From Saprospiraceae bacterium (GTDB lineage: Bacteria; Bacteroidota; Bacteroidia; Chitinophagales; Saprospiraceae), in NCBI GenBank assembly GCA_041392805.1, contig JAWKLJ010000001.1, positions 186,001 through 250,000 of the forward strand: a stretch of DNA of 64,000 nt, written 5' to 3'. Under the pieces are notes generated by a model. The model was not told the origin of the DNA. It worked only from the letters and a program-made list of their open reading frames with translations, and made no database searches. Of this stretch, positions 47,433 to 57,141 are shown one piece after another. The translations under genes were made by a program, and so were the position numbers. The stretch's first letter is position 1. Each line of letters opens with the position of its first letter.

Positions 47433-50400
47433 TTACAATTTCACCACCTTAAAGGTTTGCACCGCCCGGTCCTGGTAAATTTTCAGCTGATAAAGCCCAA
47501 TGGGCCATTCTGCCATCGATAGTGCTATCCTGTTGTTACCCTCATGGATGGTTTGGGATTGATCCCTTAATGCCCTACCACTGCTATCGGTCCATTCTAA
47601 ACGTATTTCTTCTTCGGCAGCTGCATGGTAGTTCAGGTATAGCAGATCGCTGGATACGGGGTTGGGAAATAGCTGAACGGAGGCCTGCCCCTCATATAAT
47701 ACGCTTATGATGCCCGACTGGTGAATGCTCCCGTCAAAATCTATTTGGGAAAGGCGATAGTAATTTAATCCCACAAAAGGGGCCGTATCTTCAAAAGTAT
47801 AGGCGCTTTCCGTAAAAGCGTGGCCAGCCCCTTTTACTTCTCCTAAAAAATGGAATATACGCCCATCCGAAGATCGCTCTAGCACAAACTTTTCATTGTT
47901 TTCTTCTGTGGCAGTACGCCAATCTAAGCGAATCCCGGTCGGCGCTTGCGGAAGTCCAACAAAATAGAGGAGTTCGACGGGCAAAATGGTTTGGTTCCCC
48001 GTAATGGTCACCTCCCGGAAATTATCACTGAGATCGCCACAAAAGCCTATCATCAACATTTTTTCCTGAATGGCCTGCAGGTCCAGACCAATAAAACCAT
48101 CCAGGGAAAAGCCAACTGGATAGGAAAAACCATAAACCTGGTATTGCCCTACATTAAACTCCCTCAAATCGGCTTCCGCATTAAAACCTACCAAGGTTTC
48201 GGTTTTTTGATCCACCACCAGGTAGGTGTAGGCAAAGGCATCATCAGGTGGCACCATCCCTACATACGCATTGCCCCCTTGTGGTCCGGCAATCTCCACT
48301 GCATAATCACCAAAGGTCAAGGCAAAAGTCACCAAGACGTATTCCTTTCTGGGTTCCAATCTCACTTTCATTTCATCGGTTACAGATACACTTCCTGAAA
48401 CAAAATGGGAGCTCGAAGCCATCCAATTGAAGCAGGGGTCCGAGGGCTCATAGGGCGCTTCGTAAAGATTGGTCAGGTAATAGGTGGTATGGTTGACATC
48501 TGGCAAATGGAAAGTGTATTCTCCCGTTTTATTTACTTGAAAATGCTGCGTAAAATAGGCTGTGGGGTAGTTGAAGCTAAAACAAGTGCCGCTGTTGGAA
48601 GTGGTGAGGTTTGCTTTAGGCGTGAAGGGGGTAAACTGGAAGTCGAGGTGCTGTAAAGGGTTGCCAAAATCGGGTGCCATCTCTAGCCTAAGGGGTTCGG
48701 TGCCCCAATCACTGGTGACTGGCACCGTTGGTCCAATGGTCGTTCCCTCTGCATAACATTCTCCTCCGATTTTTATGGCTGCATCATTTACATCAAAGAA
48801 TATATTATTGGCTGCTTCAATCAGGATGCGACCTTCGGTGGTAAAAACGGATGGAATGGGAAAGGTATAGGAACCCGTATTCGGAATACCCTCCGCAATA
48901 ACAATGGGAAAACTTTCTCCGCCGTTAACTGAAAACAAGATATTGACTTTATCACAGGCAATGGGTGCCTGGTTGGTGTTAGCCACATCCCAGGTAAGGG
49001 TAACGGATTCTTCGGAAAACGGACTCCAGGTCGTAAGGGTATTAAAGGAAGTGATCTCAAAAGGGCCGCTATTACCATCTACCTGCACTTGCACTTCGTC
49101 TGATCCTAATCCACCACTTCCGGAATGGTTGTCTCTTGCTGTTAACCGAAAAGTCAAGCTACGCGCTTGTTGGGGCAACATTTCACCTTTGGCGCTGGCA
49201 TCTCCCAGCAGGGCTGGCCAGCGGGGGAAGGTGCGGCGACTGGAGGCAGTTGGCGGAAAACTGCGAAAAAGAGGGGCGCCGTTTTCTCCTTCCCGATCAC
49301 TGATGTCAAATGGTGATTCTTCTAATAATCCCTGATTGCCTAAATCATATTGTTCCCAGGTGTAAGTCAGGTTTTCATCTTCCAGATCGACTGCCTCCCC
49401 GCTTAAGTAAAAAGGGGTGCCTTTGGGAATGAGATAGGATCGGCCAAGTGGGTTTGCAAAAACCCTGGGCGGCGTATTTCCCGAGGACTCATGGTGCATG
49501 CAGTTCTTTATCCTTTCCTCCTGCAAAAATTGGTAAATAACTTCTAAACTGGCAATGTGGAAATAGGGGTCTAAGGTCTGACTAATATCATCGTCTTCAC
49601 ATTTACCGGCATAGGACATGAGGGTCGAGCCACTGCCTGGTTCATAGGCAAAGGCTTCATCGTATTGCCCTGGGCGACCACAGGTACCGTCAACGCCGTT
49701 AAAGGTGTGTAGGGCATTGAACATATGTCCAATTTCATGGCAAATTAGGCCGACCCAATGGCTACCTACGGGGTTATCGGTGCCTATGCCTCCGCCTGCT
49801 TTAAAAGGGCCGTCCAGCTGTTGGTCGCCATTTACATCAGCAAGCTCATCATCGCCTACCACTCCCACAAATGCGCTGCCGCCGATATTGCGGCCCGACA
49901 ACAAATGCCCCAGGTCAAATTGGTCGCTTGAAAAAATGCCTGCTTCAATTAATTGGCCAATCCCTACCATGGCTTCCCGCCCTGGCCCCAGGTTAGCCAT
50001 CGGGAAGGGGTCACTCGCTTTGTTGAGATAGGCATAGGCTTCCTCCAAAACAAATCGTATGGAAAGCTCACGCTCAAAAATGGCATTTACACTATTGACA
50101 TCTGCCGCCATCGCCGCAATGACAGCACCTAAAACAGGTGTTCCATTGGTTCGAGCTTCGGCATACTCTCCATCGGCTAATAAGGCCAGTTGGAAGGTGT
50201 ATATGGCCTCTCCCATGCTTACTTTATTCTTACCGACAGGCTGCCGGGAATATCCCGGTTTGAACAGCAATTCATCTACCATCATATTACTTGCAGGGCC
50301 ATCTTTACCATAATAAATCCGGTAACCCGTCTCCGCTTGGGCTGGCTCAATAAACAAATATCCTCGAGGGGTGGAAATAATCGCCTGTAAGCCATAAGGT

Positions 50401-50735
50401 GAAATGGTCAAGCGCCCTTCATCGGCAGCGGGGCTTTGTCCTAGCAAACGATAGGTTTTAATCTCGGGAAATCGGGCACTCAAACTGGCTCCTAATACCG
50501 GAGTGGCTTCCACCTTAAAAGTGGCTTGTTTGCCATCGGCTAAAGGTAAATCTACCAACACGGGAGGCTTTTCCGGTAAACCCTCCTTCTCCAATGGGGC
50601 TCGAAATACCTTTTGACGGATGGCATCTACATTCAATTGAAAGGTCGGTAACCCAATTTTCATAGGTTGTGCCATCAGGGTCAAGCTAAAGCGACACAAT
50701 AGGAATGTCAAACATAAGGAGAACCGTTGCTTCAT
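47433..50735 (-). CDS. Secreted metzincin metalloprotease (reprolysin-like) with T9SS sorting domain
   Basis: 1100 residues with an N-terminal signal sequence (CLTFLLCRFSLTLMAQ). Propeptide-like region at about 30-180; catalytic domain at about 180-400 with zinc motif HEIGHMFNALH (Asn where most metzincins have Gly) and Met-turn SGSTLMSYAGKCE. Cadherin/fibronectin-like beta domains follow, including Ig-like FEITSFNTLTTWSPFSEESV and NGGESFPIVIAEGIPNTGSY. The last 80 residues (VQLFPNPVSSDLLYLNYH … TFKVVKL) are a type A T9SS sorting domain. Exported and probably surface-attached; substrate unknown. Confidence 0.92.
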   Translation of the reverse strand: MKQRFSLCLTFLLCRFSLTLMAQPMKIGLPTFQLNVDAIRQKVFRAPLEKEGLPEKPPVLVDLPLADGKQATFKVEATPVLGASLSARFPEIKTYRLLGQSPAADEGRLTISPYGLQAIISTPRGYLFIEPAQAETGYRIYYGKDGPASNMMVDELLFKPGYSRQPVGKNKVSMGEAIYTFQLALLADGEYAEARTNGTPVLGAVIAAMAADVNSVNAIFERELSIRFVLEEAYAYLNKASDPFPMANLGPGREAMVGIGQLIEAGIFSSDQFDLGHLLSGRNIGGSAFVGVVGDDELADVNGDQQLDGPFKAGGGIGTDNPVGSHWVGLICHEIGHMFNALHTFNGVDGTCGRPGQYDEAFAYEPGSGSTLMSYAGKCEDDDISQTLDPYFHIASLEVIYQFLQEERIKNCMHHESSGNTPPRVFANPLGRSYLIPKGTPFYLSGEAVDLEDENLTYTWEQYDLGNQGLLEESPFDISDREGENGAPLFRSFPPTASSRRTFPRWPALLGDASAKGEMLPQQARSLTFRLTARDNHSGSGGLGSDEVQVQVDGNSGPFEITSFNTLTTWSPFSEESVTLTWDVANTNQAPIACDKVNILFSVNGGESFPIVIAEGIPNTGSYTFPIPSVFTTEGRILIEAANNIFFDVNDAAIKIGGECYAEGTTIGPTVPVTSDWGTEPLRLEMAPDFGNPLQHLDFQFTPFTPKANLTTSNSGTCFSFNYPTAYFTQHFQVNKTGEYTFHLPDVNHTTYYLTNLYEAPYEPSDPCFNWMASSSHFVSGSVSVTDEMKVRLEPRKEYVLVTFALTFGDYAVEIAGPQGGNAYVGMVPPDDAFAYTYLVVDQKTETLVGFNAEADLREFNVGQYQVYGFSYPVGFSLDGFIGLDLQAIQEKMLMIGFCGDLSDNFREVTITGNQTILPVELLYFVGLPQAPTGIRLDWRTATEENNEKFVLERSSDGRIFHFLGEVKGAGHAFTESAYTFEDTAPFVGLNYYRLSQIDFDGSIHQSGIISVLYEGQASVQLFPNPVSSDLLYLNYHAAAEEEIRLEWTDSSGRALRDQSQTIHEGNNRIALSMAEWPIGLYQLKIYQDRAVQTFKVVKL

Positions 50736-51613
50736 GGAGTAAGTCTTTAATTGAACACAATGAACAATAGCATATTAGTCGAATAAAGCTTTTTGCTTTT
50801 TCAGAATGCTAAATGGGTGAGTACAATGTGTTCTAAAGGGTGGTGCAAGGGAAGTCCCAATGACTAGGTAGTCAGTTGATCTTAGGAATGAAAAACAAAT
50901 AACCAAGCCCATTTACCGTTATCTTTTTCCACCAGCCTTCGTTGTTCATCATTCGCGTAGCTAGGACTTCGGCGTGAGCTCAGTCGAACGCTATGCTCAT
51001 TCTTCACGCCTCGCCTGGTGAAAAAATATTTAGGTACATGGACCAGCTTATTTATTCTTCATTCCTTAGCCGCTTTCCTATGACAGAAAAGGCCAACAAC
51101 CCTACATTCAAATCAAAAAATGGGCTAAACGATTGGACTTTGACAAATTCTAATGCCAAACCATTTCCAATTAGTGGTAACCCATTAGTGTTGTTTACTG
51201 CTTGGGTACGTACTTAACTACCTTTAAATAATTTTTTTAAATCATCAGTTGGAAATCATTACTAGAGGGGGGGGGTAATACATCATCTAGAATGACATGA
51301 ATGGAGTGTTGTTCTTTACAAATTGGCGATTGATTGTAAAAATGCTCCAACAAATATATGATATTTTTTATTAAGATGAAAGCAATTCCCGGGCCTCTTT
51401 CTTCCCAAACACATTTCCTTTGTTAAAAAATCATGTTTATAGTACTGAACGTCAACAATTAATGAACAAGAAATAAATTACTTGAACATTATTTTTAGGG
51501 ATGCTGAATTAATAAATTGCGTTTTTAAACTCCTATAAAATCAGGAGCTAGATTTGAAGTTATACAAAAAAAGTGATGAACACCTTCAAATATATAGAAA
51601 AGATAATTAATAT
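50736..51613. other. Intergenic region, no gene seen
   Basis: About 880 bp, A/T-rich in its second half, with an unusual run of nine G at about 51267-51275. A short open frame at 50993-51217 on the plus strand has no supporting features. It must contain the promoter of the metalloprotease gene on the minus strand. Confidence 0.45.
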
Positions 51614-52342
51614 TTATTCTTCTCTAATGGGTGTCATTTCAAGGAGAGAGATGAGTTCTTCTAGGTTCCAGGCATTGGCAATGGAGAATTCGCCCACCCG
51701 GGTTCTTCGCAGGGCGGATAAATAGGCGCCGCTTTCCAAGGCCTTTCCGAAGTCATTGGCCAGAGAACGGATATAGGTACCCTTACCACAAGACACATGG
51801 AAATCTACCTCAGGTATTTCAATTCGGGTCAGGTCAAATGCAGCAATGACCACTTTGCGGGGTTGGACTTCAAATATTTCACCCTTTCTGGCTCTTTTAT
51901 ACAGGGGTTGGCCGTCTACCTTGATGGCAGAAAAAACGGGAGGCACCTGACTTATTTCACCGATGAATTGGTGTCTTTTTTTCTCTAAAAGTGCTGGGGT
52001 GATGTGGTCAATTGGAAAAGTTTCGTCAATGGGCGTTTCCTTATCGAAAGAAGGGGTGGTTGCTCCAATGGTAATGGTGCCGGTATAGTCTTTATCCAAA
52101 CCCTGAAAACCATGTAACTGTTTGGTAGCCTTTCCCGTGCAGATAATAAGTAGGCCTGTAGCCATTGGGTCTAAGGTACCAGCGTGTCCTACTTTTATTT
52201 TTTTTACCCCTAAACGGTGCTTTAGCTTATAACGAATTTTGTTTACAACATCAAAGGATGTCCAGCCTTCAGGTTTATCTACCAATAATGTAGCGCCATT
52301 AATAAAATCGTATTCCTGCAAAGGAACATCGTCTCCGTTCAT
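51614..52342 (-). CDS. truB: tRNA pseudouridine-55 synthase
   Basis: 242 residues from the ATG at 52342 (MNGDDVPLQEYDFINGATLL). A longer frame exists upstream but would start at TTG and run into uppP. TruB motifs: LLVDKPEGWTSFDVVNKIR; catalytic-Asp motif VGHAGTLDPMATGLLI; DKDYTGTITIGATTPSFDKE; QVPPVFSAIKVDGQPLYKRAR; SCGKGTYIRSLANDFGKAL; LRRTRVGEFS. Converts U55 to pseudouridine in the tRNA T-loop. Second gene after uppP with a 17-bp spacer. Confidence 0.96.
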   Translation of the reverse strand: MNGDDVPLQEYDFINGATLLVDKPEGWTSFDVVNKIRYKLKHRLGVKKIKVGHAGTLDPMATGLLIICTGKATKQLHGFQGLDKDYTGTITIGATTPSFDKETPIDETFPIDHITPALLEKKRHQFIGEISQVPPVFSAIKVDGQPLYKRARKGEIFEVQPRKVVIAAFDLTRIEIPEVDFHVSCGKGTYIRSLANDFGKALESGAYLSALRRTRVGEFSIANAWNLEELISLLEMTPIREE

Positions 52343-52359
52343 CTTTATTTTTTTTAGAT

Positions 52360-53160
52360 TCAACCCTTGAGCAGTGTCCCAAGAATGACTAAAGTCGCAA
52401 CAATAAAACAATATACGGAGAAATATGTTAAATTACTCTTCCTGACCAGTTTTATCATCCAGACACAGGCCAATATCCCCGTTAAAAAAGCGGCCACAAA
52501 TCCTACTACCAAAGCCACTACATTTACATCTGGATCCACAAAAGCACCATCCAAGCTATCTTTGGCGACCTTCCCCAAAATCAATGGAACAACCATCAAA
52601 AAGGAAAACCGAGCCGCTCGCTCTCTATCAATCCCAAGTAAAACAGAGGTGGAGATGGTGGCGCCCGATCTCGATATTCCAGGAAGGATGGCAATGGCCT
52701 GAGCGATACCGACAAGGATGGCATCTTTGTAAGAGACTTCCCGGTCTGTCTTTTTTGCTCTATCGGCAAAAATCAACAAAACGCCGGTTATAATGAGCAT
52801 GAACCCAACCAACAACATCTGTCGGCTAAATAATTGTTCAATAAGGTCTTCATACATTAGGCCAACGAAAACGGCTGGAATCATCGAAAGGATGATCTTT
52901 AAAGAAAAAGCAGTTTCGTCATTGTATTTGAACTGAAATAACCCTTTCAGGATTTCCCATACTTCTTTCCGAAAGACAAGTATGGTACTCAGGGCCGTGG
53001 CGGCGTGAAGGGTGACCGTCATTAGTAGGCTTTCTTCTGCCAGGCTATCATCTCCTAGAAAGTATTTGGCAATTTCGAGATGCCCACTACTGCTCACAGG
53101 CAGAAACTCGGTTAATCCCTGAACGATACCGAGTACAATTGAACGCAATAAATCCCCCAT
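52360..53160 (-). CDS. uppP: Undecaprenyl-diphosphatase
   Basis: 266 residues, about eight TM helices. Signature motifs GIVQGLTEFLPVSSSGHL near the N-terminus and AILPGISRSGATIS near 155-170. Releases undecaprenyl phosphate for peptidoglycan and O-antigen carrier recycling at the inner membrane. Follows the DUF3098 gene with one base between stop and start and precedes truB, giving the ftsX-DUF3098-uppP-truB order common in Bacteroidota. Confidence 0.96.
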   Translation of the reverse strand: MGDLLRSIVLGIVQGLTEFLPVSSSGHLEIAKYFLGDDSLAEESLLMTVTLHAATALSTILVFRKEVWEILKGLFQFKYNDETAFSLKIILSMIPAVFVGLMYEDLIEQLFSRQMLLVGFMLIITGVLLIFADRAKKTDREVSYKDAILVGIAQAIAILPGISRSGATISTSVLLGIDRERAARFSFLMVVPLILGKVAKDSLDGAFVDPDVNVVALVVGFVAAFLTGILACVWMIKLVRKSNLTYFSVYCFIVATLVILGTLLKG

Positions 53161-53161
53161 T

Positions 53162-53509
53162 TTAGGCTTCTATTTTTTGGCTTTTTGGTTTAAAAATGGC
53201 GTACATTCCTACGCCTAAACCTAGCAAAATCACAATGGGGGCTAGCGTGATTCTACGATGACTATAAATAATGTTTTCATCCCAAACATCTGGGCTGGGC
53301 ATGGCACCACCACTCATCAGCAATAACCCGATCGCAATTAGTCCTGCTGCAGCCAGTAGTAAAAGGTAATTCGTTCTTCCATACAATAAATCATCCCCAC
53401 CTCTAGCCGGTTGGCTTCGAGTGCTTCTAGCAACCGTTGGTTTTACTTTTGTTTCTGGTGTGGAAGTAGGAACAACAACTTTCTTTTTAGGTGGTTTATG
53501 TTTACTCAT
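53162..53509 (-). CDS. DUF3098 membrane protein
   Basis: 115 residues: basic N-terminal tail (KPPKKKVVVPTS), TM1 (YLLLLAAAGLIAIGLLLMSG), SPDVWDENIIYSHRRITLAP linker, TM2 (IVILLGLGVGMYAIFK). The SGG…VYS/IYSxRRITLAPIV pattern is the DUF3098 signature, a small Bacteroidota protein encoded beside ftsX and uppP. Function unknown; its placement suggests a link to division or envelope synthesis. Confidence 0.9.
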   Translation of the reverse strand: MSKHKPPKKKVVVPTSTPETKVKPTVARSTRSQPARGGDDLLYGRTNYLLLLAAAGLIAIGLLLMSGGAMPSPDVWDENIIYSHRRITLAPIVILLGLGVGMYAIFKPKSQKIEA

Positions 53510-53583
53510 ACGTGTTTTTTCTTTTTAAGGTTAAAAAGCCCGGTTCGATTTTTTTATGTTATACACTAAATAACAAAGGCGGT

Positions 53584-54462
53584 TCAATATAAATCATCTA
53601 CCCGCATTTTTAGGTATTTCTTTACGACATAATAGGTACTGCCCAAATTGATCAGCATCCCTATTAGTATCAAGACTATAAATAAAAGGGTAAAATGCCC
53701 CCAATTTCCTAAGGTTTCCAGCTCTGGAAATGCCTTTTGCCCCCAATACAAACATAGAACAAGCCCACCAATGGCTAATATGCCACTAATCAACCCGTAG
53801 CGAATCGACCCCAATAAATAGGGTCGGCTTATAAACTCCCAGGAGGCACCTACCAATTCCATGCTTTTAATTAAAAACCGATTGGCAAAAAGGGCCAGGC
53901 GAATGGTATTATGAATCAAAACCATCGCTACAAAAATAAAAAAGACCCCAATTCCCAGGGTGATCCAGCTCAAATTATCAACATTTTTAGCAATGACATC
54001 TACTAAACTCTCCTGATAGTAAACCCCTGCTATATGTGGATGTAAACGGAGTTTCTCACTGATCTGTTGCAAACTATCCGCATTTAGATAATTGGCCTTT
54101 ACATTAAAGTTGATGACATCGTAGAGTGGATTGGGCAAGTCCAGTTTTAGAAAATCTTCTCCAAAAGCTTCGCTCATTTCTTTGGCAGCCTCTTCTTTGC
54201 TCGTAAAAGTAACGGTCCCCGCTTTTGTGAAAAGGCTATTCTCCAAATAAAGCTCCAAGTCTTTAACATCCTCGGTTCGAATACCGGCAGGCAACTCCAA
54301 AAGTACATTCACCTTTTCTTTAAAAACCAATACCAATTGCTGGGCGTGGATCGTGATCAAGCCAAACAAGCCCAATAAGAACAAGACTAGCGCTACACTG
54401 ATAATCGCATAAAGGTAATTTGGCTTCCTGCGAGCCAATTGCTGTTCGCTTTGCTTAGCCAT
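53584..54462 (-). CDS. ftsX: Cell-division ABC-transporter-like permease FtsX
   Basis: 292 residues from the ATG at 54462 (MAKQSEQQLARRKPNYLYAI); the longer frame adds 16 residues with no support. TM1 (AIISVALVLFLLGLFGLITI), an extracellular loop of about 110 residues (KVNVLLELPAGIRTEDVKDL … SLFTKAGTVTFTSKEEA), then three TMs in the FtsX/MacB fold (MELVGASWEFISRPYLLGSI is the conserved coupling segment). Works with FtsE to control peptidoglycan hydrolysis in division. Starts the ftsX-DUF3098-uppP-truB run. Confidence 0.94.
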   Translation of the reverse strand: MAKQSEQQLARRKPNYLYAIISVALVLFLLGLFGLITIHAQQLVLVFKEKVNVLLELPAGIRTEDVKDLELYLENSLFTKAGTVTFTSKEEAAKEMSEAFGEDFLKLDLPNPLYDVINFNVKANYLNADSLQQISEKLRLHPHIAGVYYQESLVDVIAKNVDNLSWITLGIGVFFIFVAMVLIHNTIRLALFANRFLIKSMELVGASWEFISRPYLLGSIRYGLISGILAIGGLVLCLYWGQKAFPELETLGNWGHFTLLFIVLILIGMLINLGSTYYVVKKYLKMRVDDLY

Positions 54463-54593
54463 GAATAAGGAATAATTTTTTTGCAGCGCAAAATTATAAA
54501 ATATACGCAATATAAAATCATTCAGTTGCTAAGACACGAAGTAAACCTTAATTTTCGTTAAATTCTTCCTTACTTTGTACAACCAAACATACT

Positions 54594-55175
54594 ATGTATA
54601 TGTGTCGACACATCATCAACCTATTACTATTACTCCCCTTGATAGCTAATACACAAAATATTTACTTGATTAATGCTTCTTTTGAAGGAGAACCCCAGGA
54701 TGCCACCATGCCGGTAGGCTGGCATGCTTGTGAAAAAGGCACGACCCCCGACATTCTTCCTGGCCAGTGGGGTGTCTACCAGGAGGCTTCAGATGGCGAT
54801 ACCTATGTAGGCCTGATTACCCGCGAAGATGGCTCCGCCGAAAGTATCGGGCAACGGCTAAAAAGTCCAATGGCCCCAAAGACCTGCTTCAAATTCCAAT
54901 TGGATTTGGCTAGAGGAGGGACTTATAGTACCTATAACAATCCGATCCGATTGCGGATTTGGGGAGGAAAAACCCAGGGTGCAAAAAGCCAGCTTTTATT
55001 GGAAACCGACCTCATCAAGCATACCTTCTGGAAAACCTATGAAGTCGAATTTACGGCTAAAGATTTTATCAACTACATTATTTTGGAAGCCTTCTATAGC
55101 GAAGATGGGGTTTCTCCGAGGGGGAATGTCCTGATTGATAACATTTCGTCCATTAAGGCTTGCCCTAGAGCTTAA
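54594..55175 (+). CDS. Secreted carbohydrate-binding-like protein
   Basis: 193 residues with a signal peptide (CRHIINLLLLLPLIANTQ). Mature part NASFEGEPQDATMPVGWHAC, GDTYVGLITREDGSAESIGQ, DLARGGTYSTYNNPIRLRIW, VLIDNISSI has the strand order of the CBM4/9 or galactose-binding-like jelly roll that opens with NxSFEG and ends with DNI. Ligand unknown. Single gene on the plus strand, divergent from ftsX; TTACTTTG at about 54570 is a possible -7 box. Confidence 0.8.
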   Translation: MYMCRHIINLLLLLPLIANTQNIYLINASFEGEPQDATMPVGWHACEKGTTPDILPGQWGVYQEASDGDTYVGLITREDGSAESIGQRLKSPMAPKTCFKFQLDLARGGTYSTYNNPIRLRIWGGKTQGAKSQLLLETDLIKHTFWKTYEVEFTAKDFINYIILEAFYSEDGVSPRGNVLIDNISSIKACPRA

Positions 55176-55181
55176 TTGGAA

Positions 55182-55229
55182 GGATGTCGGTGAAAAATCT
55201 ACCCTGTCGGTAGACAGGCACCGACATCC
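55182..55229. terminator. Hairpin between convergent genes
   Basis: GGATGTCGGTG at 55182-55192 pairs perfectly with 55219-55229. It lies between the end of the plus-strand carbohydrate-binding-like gene and the end of the minus-strand lipoprotein gene, so it could serve both. Confidence 0.55.
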
Positions 55230-55243
55230 CTCTATTAACTAAG

Positions 55244-56086
55244 TTAACAATCTGTATCCTTTTTTTCAGTGTCCCAGCAGTGCCATTCATTGTCATTATA
55301 GGCAGCGGGGTTCCTGACCCGTCCTTCGCCACTCGGTACATTCCATTCGATTTCTAGAAAATCATCATCGCTTCCGCGAAAGATATCGTAGGCTCTATTA
55401 AAGGTCTGCCCAACCTGAATACGGTAAGCGATATAGTTGCCAAAATCGGCATTTCCAGGAATGATATTGGTATATTGAATGGAGAACTCACCGGTAACAT
55501 CATTTTTCTGATAGTCGATACGAATAAAAGGCGTAGGGTTTTCTGGCCGATGGTTGAGCGTCCAAGTGGCTGTTTTGTTATCTCTTGAGACAATCCCTCT
55601 ATACCACTCAACATTCGAAAACCCACCTACCATGGAAATGTTCATGATCCACTGTACATCCAGGTTGTTATTGACGAATTCTCCCGTCAAACTGGCGATA
55701 AAAGTTTCTCCCCCCAAGTTGAAGTTGTAGGTCCACAAAAAAACGCCATCACCAATATACGCAGGATCATGGTTAAAGGCTTCGGCAAAAGAGGCAACCG
55801 GAATGGCCATGTTTACACCAAGAATGACATTCCACACCAACACATTGCTCCCCGCATAGAACCAATTTCTAAATCCTGTAGGACCAGAACGCTCATCGAT
55901 CGTAATGGTACTGGTCAGGCCAGTGGTATCAATGTCTTCATAACCTGTAAAAGGCATGACAAAGGTCTCTTGCAAAGGAAGCGTAGGCGCTACTTCTTCT
56001 GTAGGCTTATTATTTGTGTCCTTTTCACAAGATTGAAAAATAGAGATGCAAAGTAGGAGACCAACTAAAAAAAAGAACTTTTTCAT
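55244..56086 (-). CDS. Lipoprotein of unknown function
   Basis: 280 residues. The lipobox FQSC (signal MKKFFFLVGLLLCISIFQSC) predicts an outer-membrane or periplasmic lipoprotein. The mature part is beta-rich with many aromatic residues (FRNWFYAGSNVLVWNVILGV, FLWTYNFNLGGETFIASLTG, WIMNISMVGGFSNVEWYRGI). No named family recognised. Separated from the DUF4249 gene by a long inverted repeat, so probably a separate transcript. Confidence 0.8.
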   Translation of the reverse strand: MKKFFFLVGLLLCISIFQSCEKDTNNKPTEEVAPTLPLQETFVMPFTGYEDIDTTGLTSTITIDERSGPTGFRNWFYAGSNVLVWNVILGVNMAIPVASFAEAFNHDPAYIGDGVFLWTYNFNLGGETFIASLTGEFVNNNLDVQWIMNISMVGGFSNVEWYRGIVSRDNKTATWTLNHRPENPTPFIRIDYQKNDVTGEFSIQYTNIIPGNADFGNYIAYRIQVGQTFNRAYDIFRGSDDDFLEIEWNVPSGEGRVRNPAAYNDNEWHCWDTEKKDTDC

Positions 56087-56193
56087 GATTTTTGCTTTAA
56101 AAAGTTTTCAATTGGAGCGGATACCTTCCGCTTTTCATCCCTAATACCCCTGGAATGGCTCCTACCCTTAGTCTACTATTATTTTTTTTGGGT

Positions 56194-56299
56194 TCTTTGA
56201 CAAATCTCATGATCTAAAGGCCATCCTAAAAAGAAAGCAACACTTCCTTTGGTCGTTTTTGCTTTCTTTTTAGGATGGCTCACGAGATTTGTCAAAGAA
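56194..56299. repeat. Long two-part perfect inverted repeat
   Basis: Outer arms TTCTTTGACAAATCTC (56194-56209) and its exact inverse (56284-56299). Inner arms of 21 bp at 56220-56240 (GCCATCCTAAAAAGAAAGCA plus A) and 56259-56279 are also exact. A T-run follows on the plus strand only, although both flanking genes are on the minus strand. Could be a MITE-like element or a strong barrier to transcription. Confidence 0.7.
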
Positions 56300-56330
56300 G
56301 GTTTTTTTTGCAAGAAGTATACTGCTGAGA

Positions 56331-57137
56331 TTATTCTGCAACCAAAGTATCTACCAGGATAGCACAGGTACTAAAAAAACCTAACCCGTCCTCACTAATA
56401 TTGGTGGGCAAATTCGCCGATGTGCCATAAAAAGCGCCTCCTTTCCAGGTGGTCTCTATGGCCAGCGCACGCAGATACGCCGCGAAATCATCGTTTAATC
56501 CATACTTCTTAGCGATGATGATGCTGCCTCTGGGAAAAACGACAGTGTCTTGAGGTGGACGAACCAACTCACTTACATCAAGGGTATTAAAGGTATAGAA
56601 AATCATTTTCGCACTTGTCTTTGGGCCATTACTGAGGTGAGACCAATCTATATTCATTTCATACATTGCTTGCTGATTGGCATTGTACAAAGGAACAAAA
56701 TCGCCGAAGGTGAGGCTATCGGGTACGCCAATTTGGCGGAACCTTATGTTCGGCATAGGGGCAACGCTTGATAACTGACTAGTAGCTGTGTATTTTTGGT
56801 CTTTCCAACGAATATCCAAGGTATATTCCAAATCTTTTATCGCTGAAAAGGGCACCTCACTTTTATATAAACCTGGTTCGGAAAGATCAGGCACAAAAGC
56901 AAAGACGACTCCGTTTACTGCCACCGTTACAAGGGCATCTGTAACGGCCGGTACTGCTCCGTTTAGCCCATCATAACTTTGAGAAAGTCGAATAGACTGC
57001 TGAATAAACTGGTCGGTTATAATGGCTTCTACGGCTAAATGTCCATTGGTTCCGGGCATTAGTTCCCAATCGATGGCCTCTTCACAGGCCACCAGGCTAA
57101 ATAACAAACAGCACATAAGGTTGATGGGTCTGTACAT
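56331..57137 (-). CDS. DUF4249 lipoprotein (TonB-receptor partner)
   Basis: 268 residues with lipobox near the start (LLFSLVAC). Sequence GHLAVEAIITDQFIQQSIRL, VTDALVTVAVNGVVFAFVPD, GLYKSEVPFSAIKDLEYTLD matches the DUF4249 pattern of Ig-like lipoproteins paired with STN/carboxypeptidase-regulatory TonB receptors. Starts 4 bp after the receptor gene stop, so co-transcribed. Probably captures the substrate at the outer membrane. Confidence 0.88.
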   Translation of the reverse strand: MYRPINLMCCLLFSLVACEEAIDWELMPGTNGHLAVEAIITDQFIQQSIRLSQSYDGLNGAVPAVTDALVTVAVNGVVFAFVPDLSEPGLYKSEVPFSAIKDLEYTLDIRWKDQKYTATSQLSSVAPMPNIRFRQIGVPDSLTFGDFVPLYNANQQAMYEMNIDWSHLSNGPKTSAKMIFYTFNTLDVSELVRPPQDTVVFPRGSIIIAKKYGLNDDFAAYLRALAIETTWKGGAFYGTSANLPTNISEDGLGFFSTCAILVDTLVAE

Positions 57138-57141
57138 ATGT

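Noticed and set aside
50993..51217. 74-codon plus-strand open frame in the gap before truB
   Set aside because: No recognisable features; isolated on the opposite strand to its neighbours.
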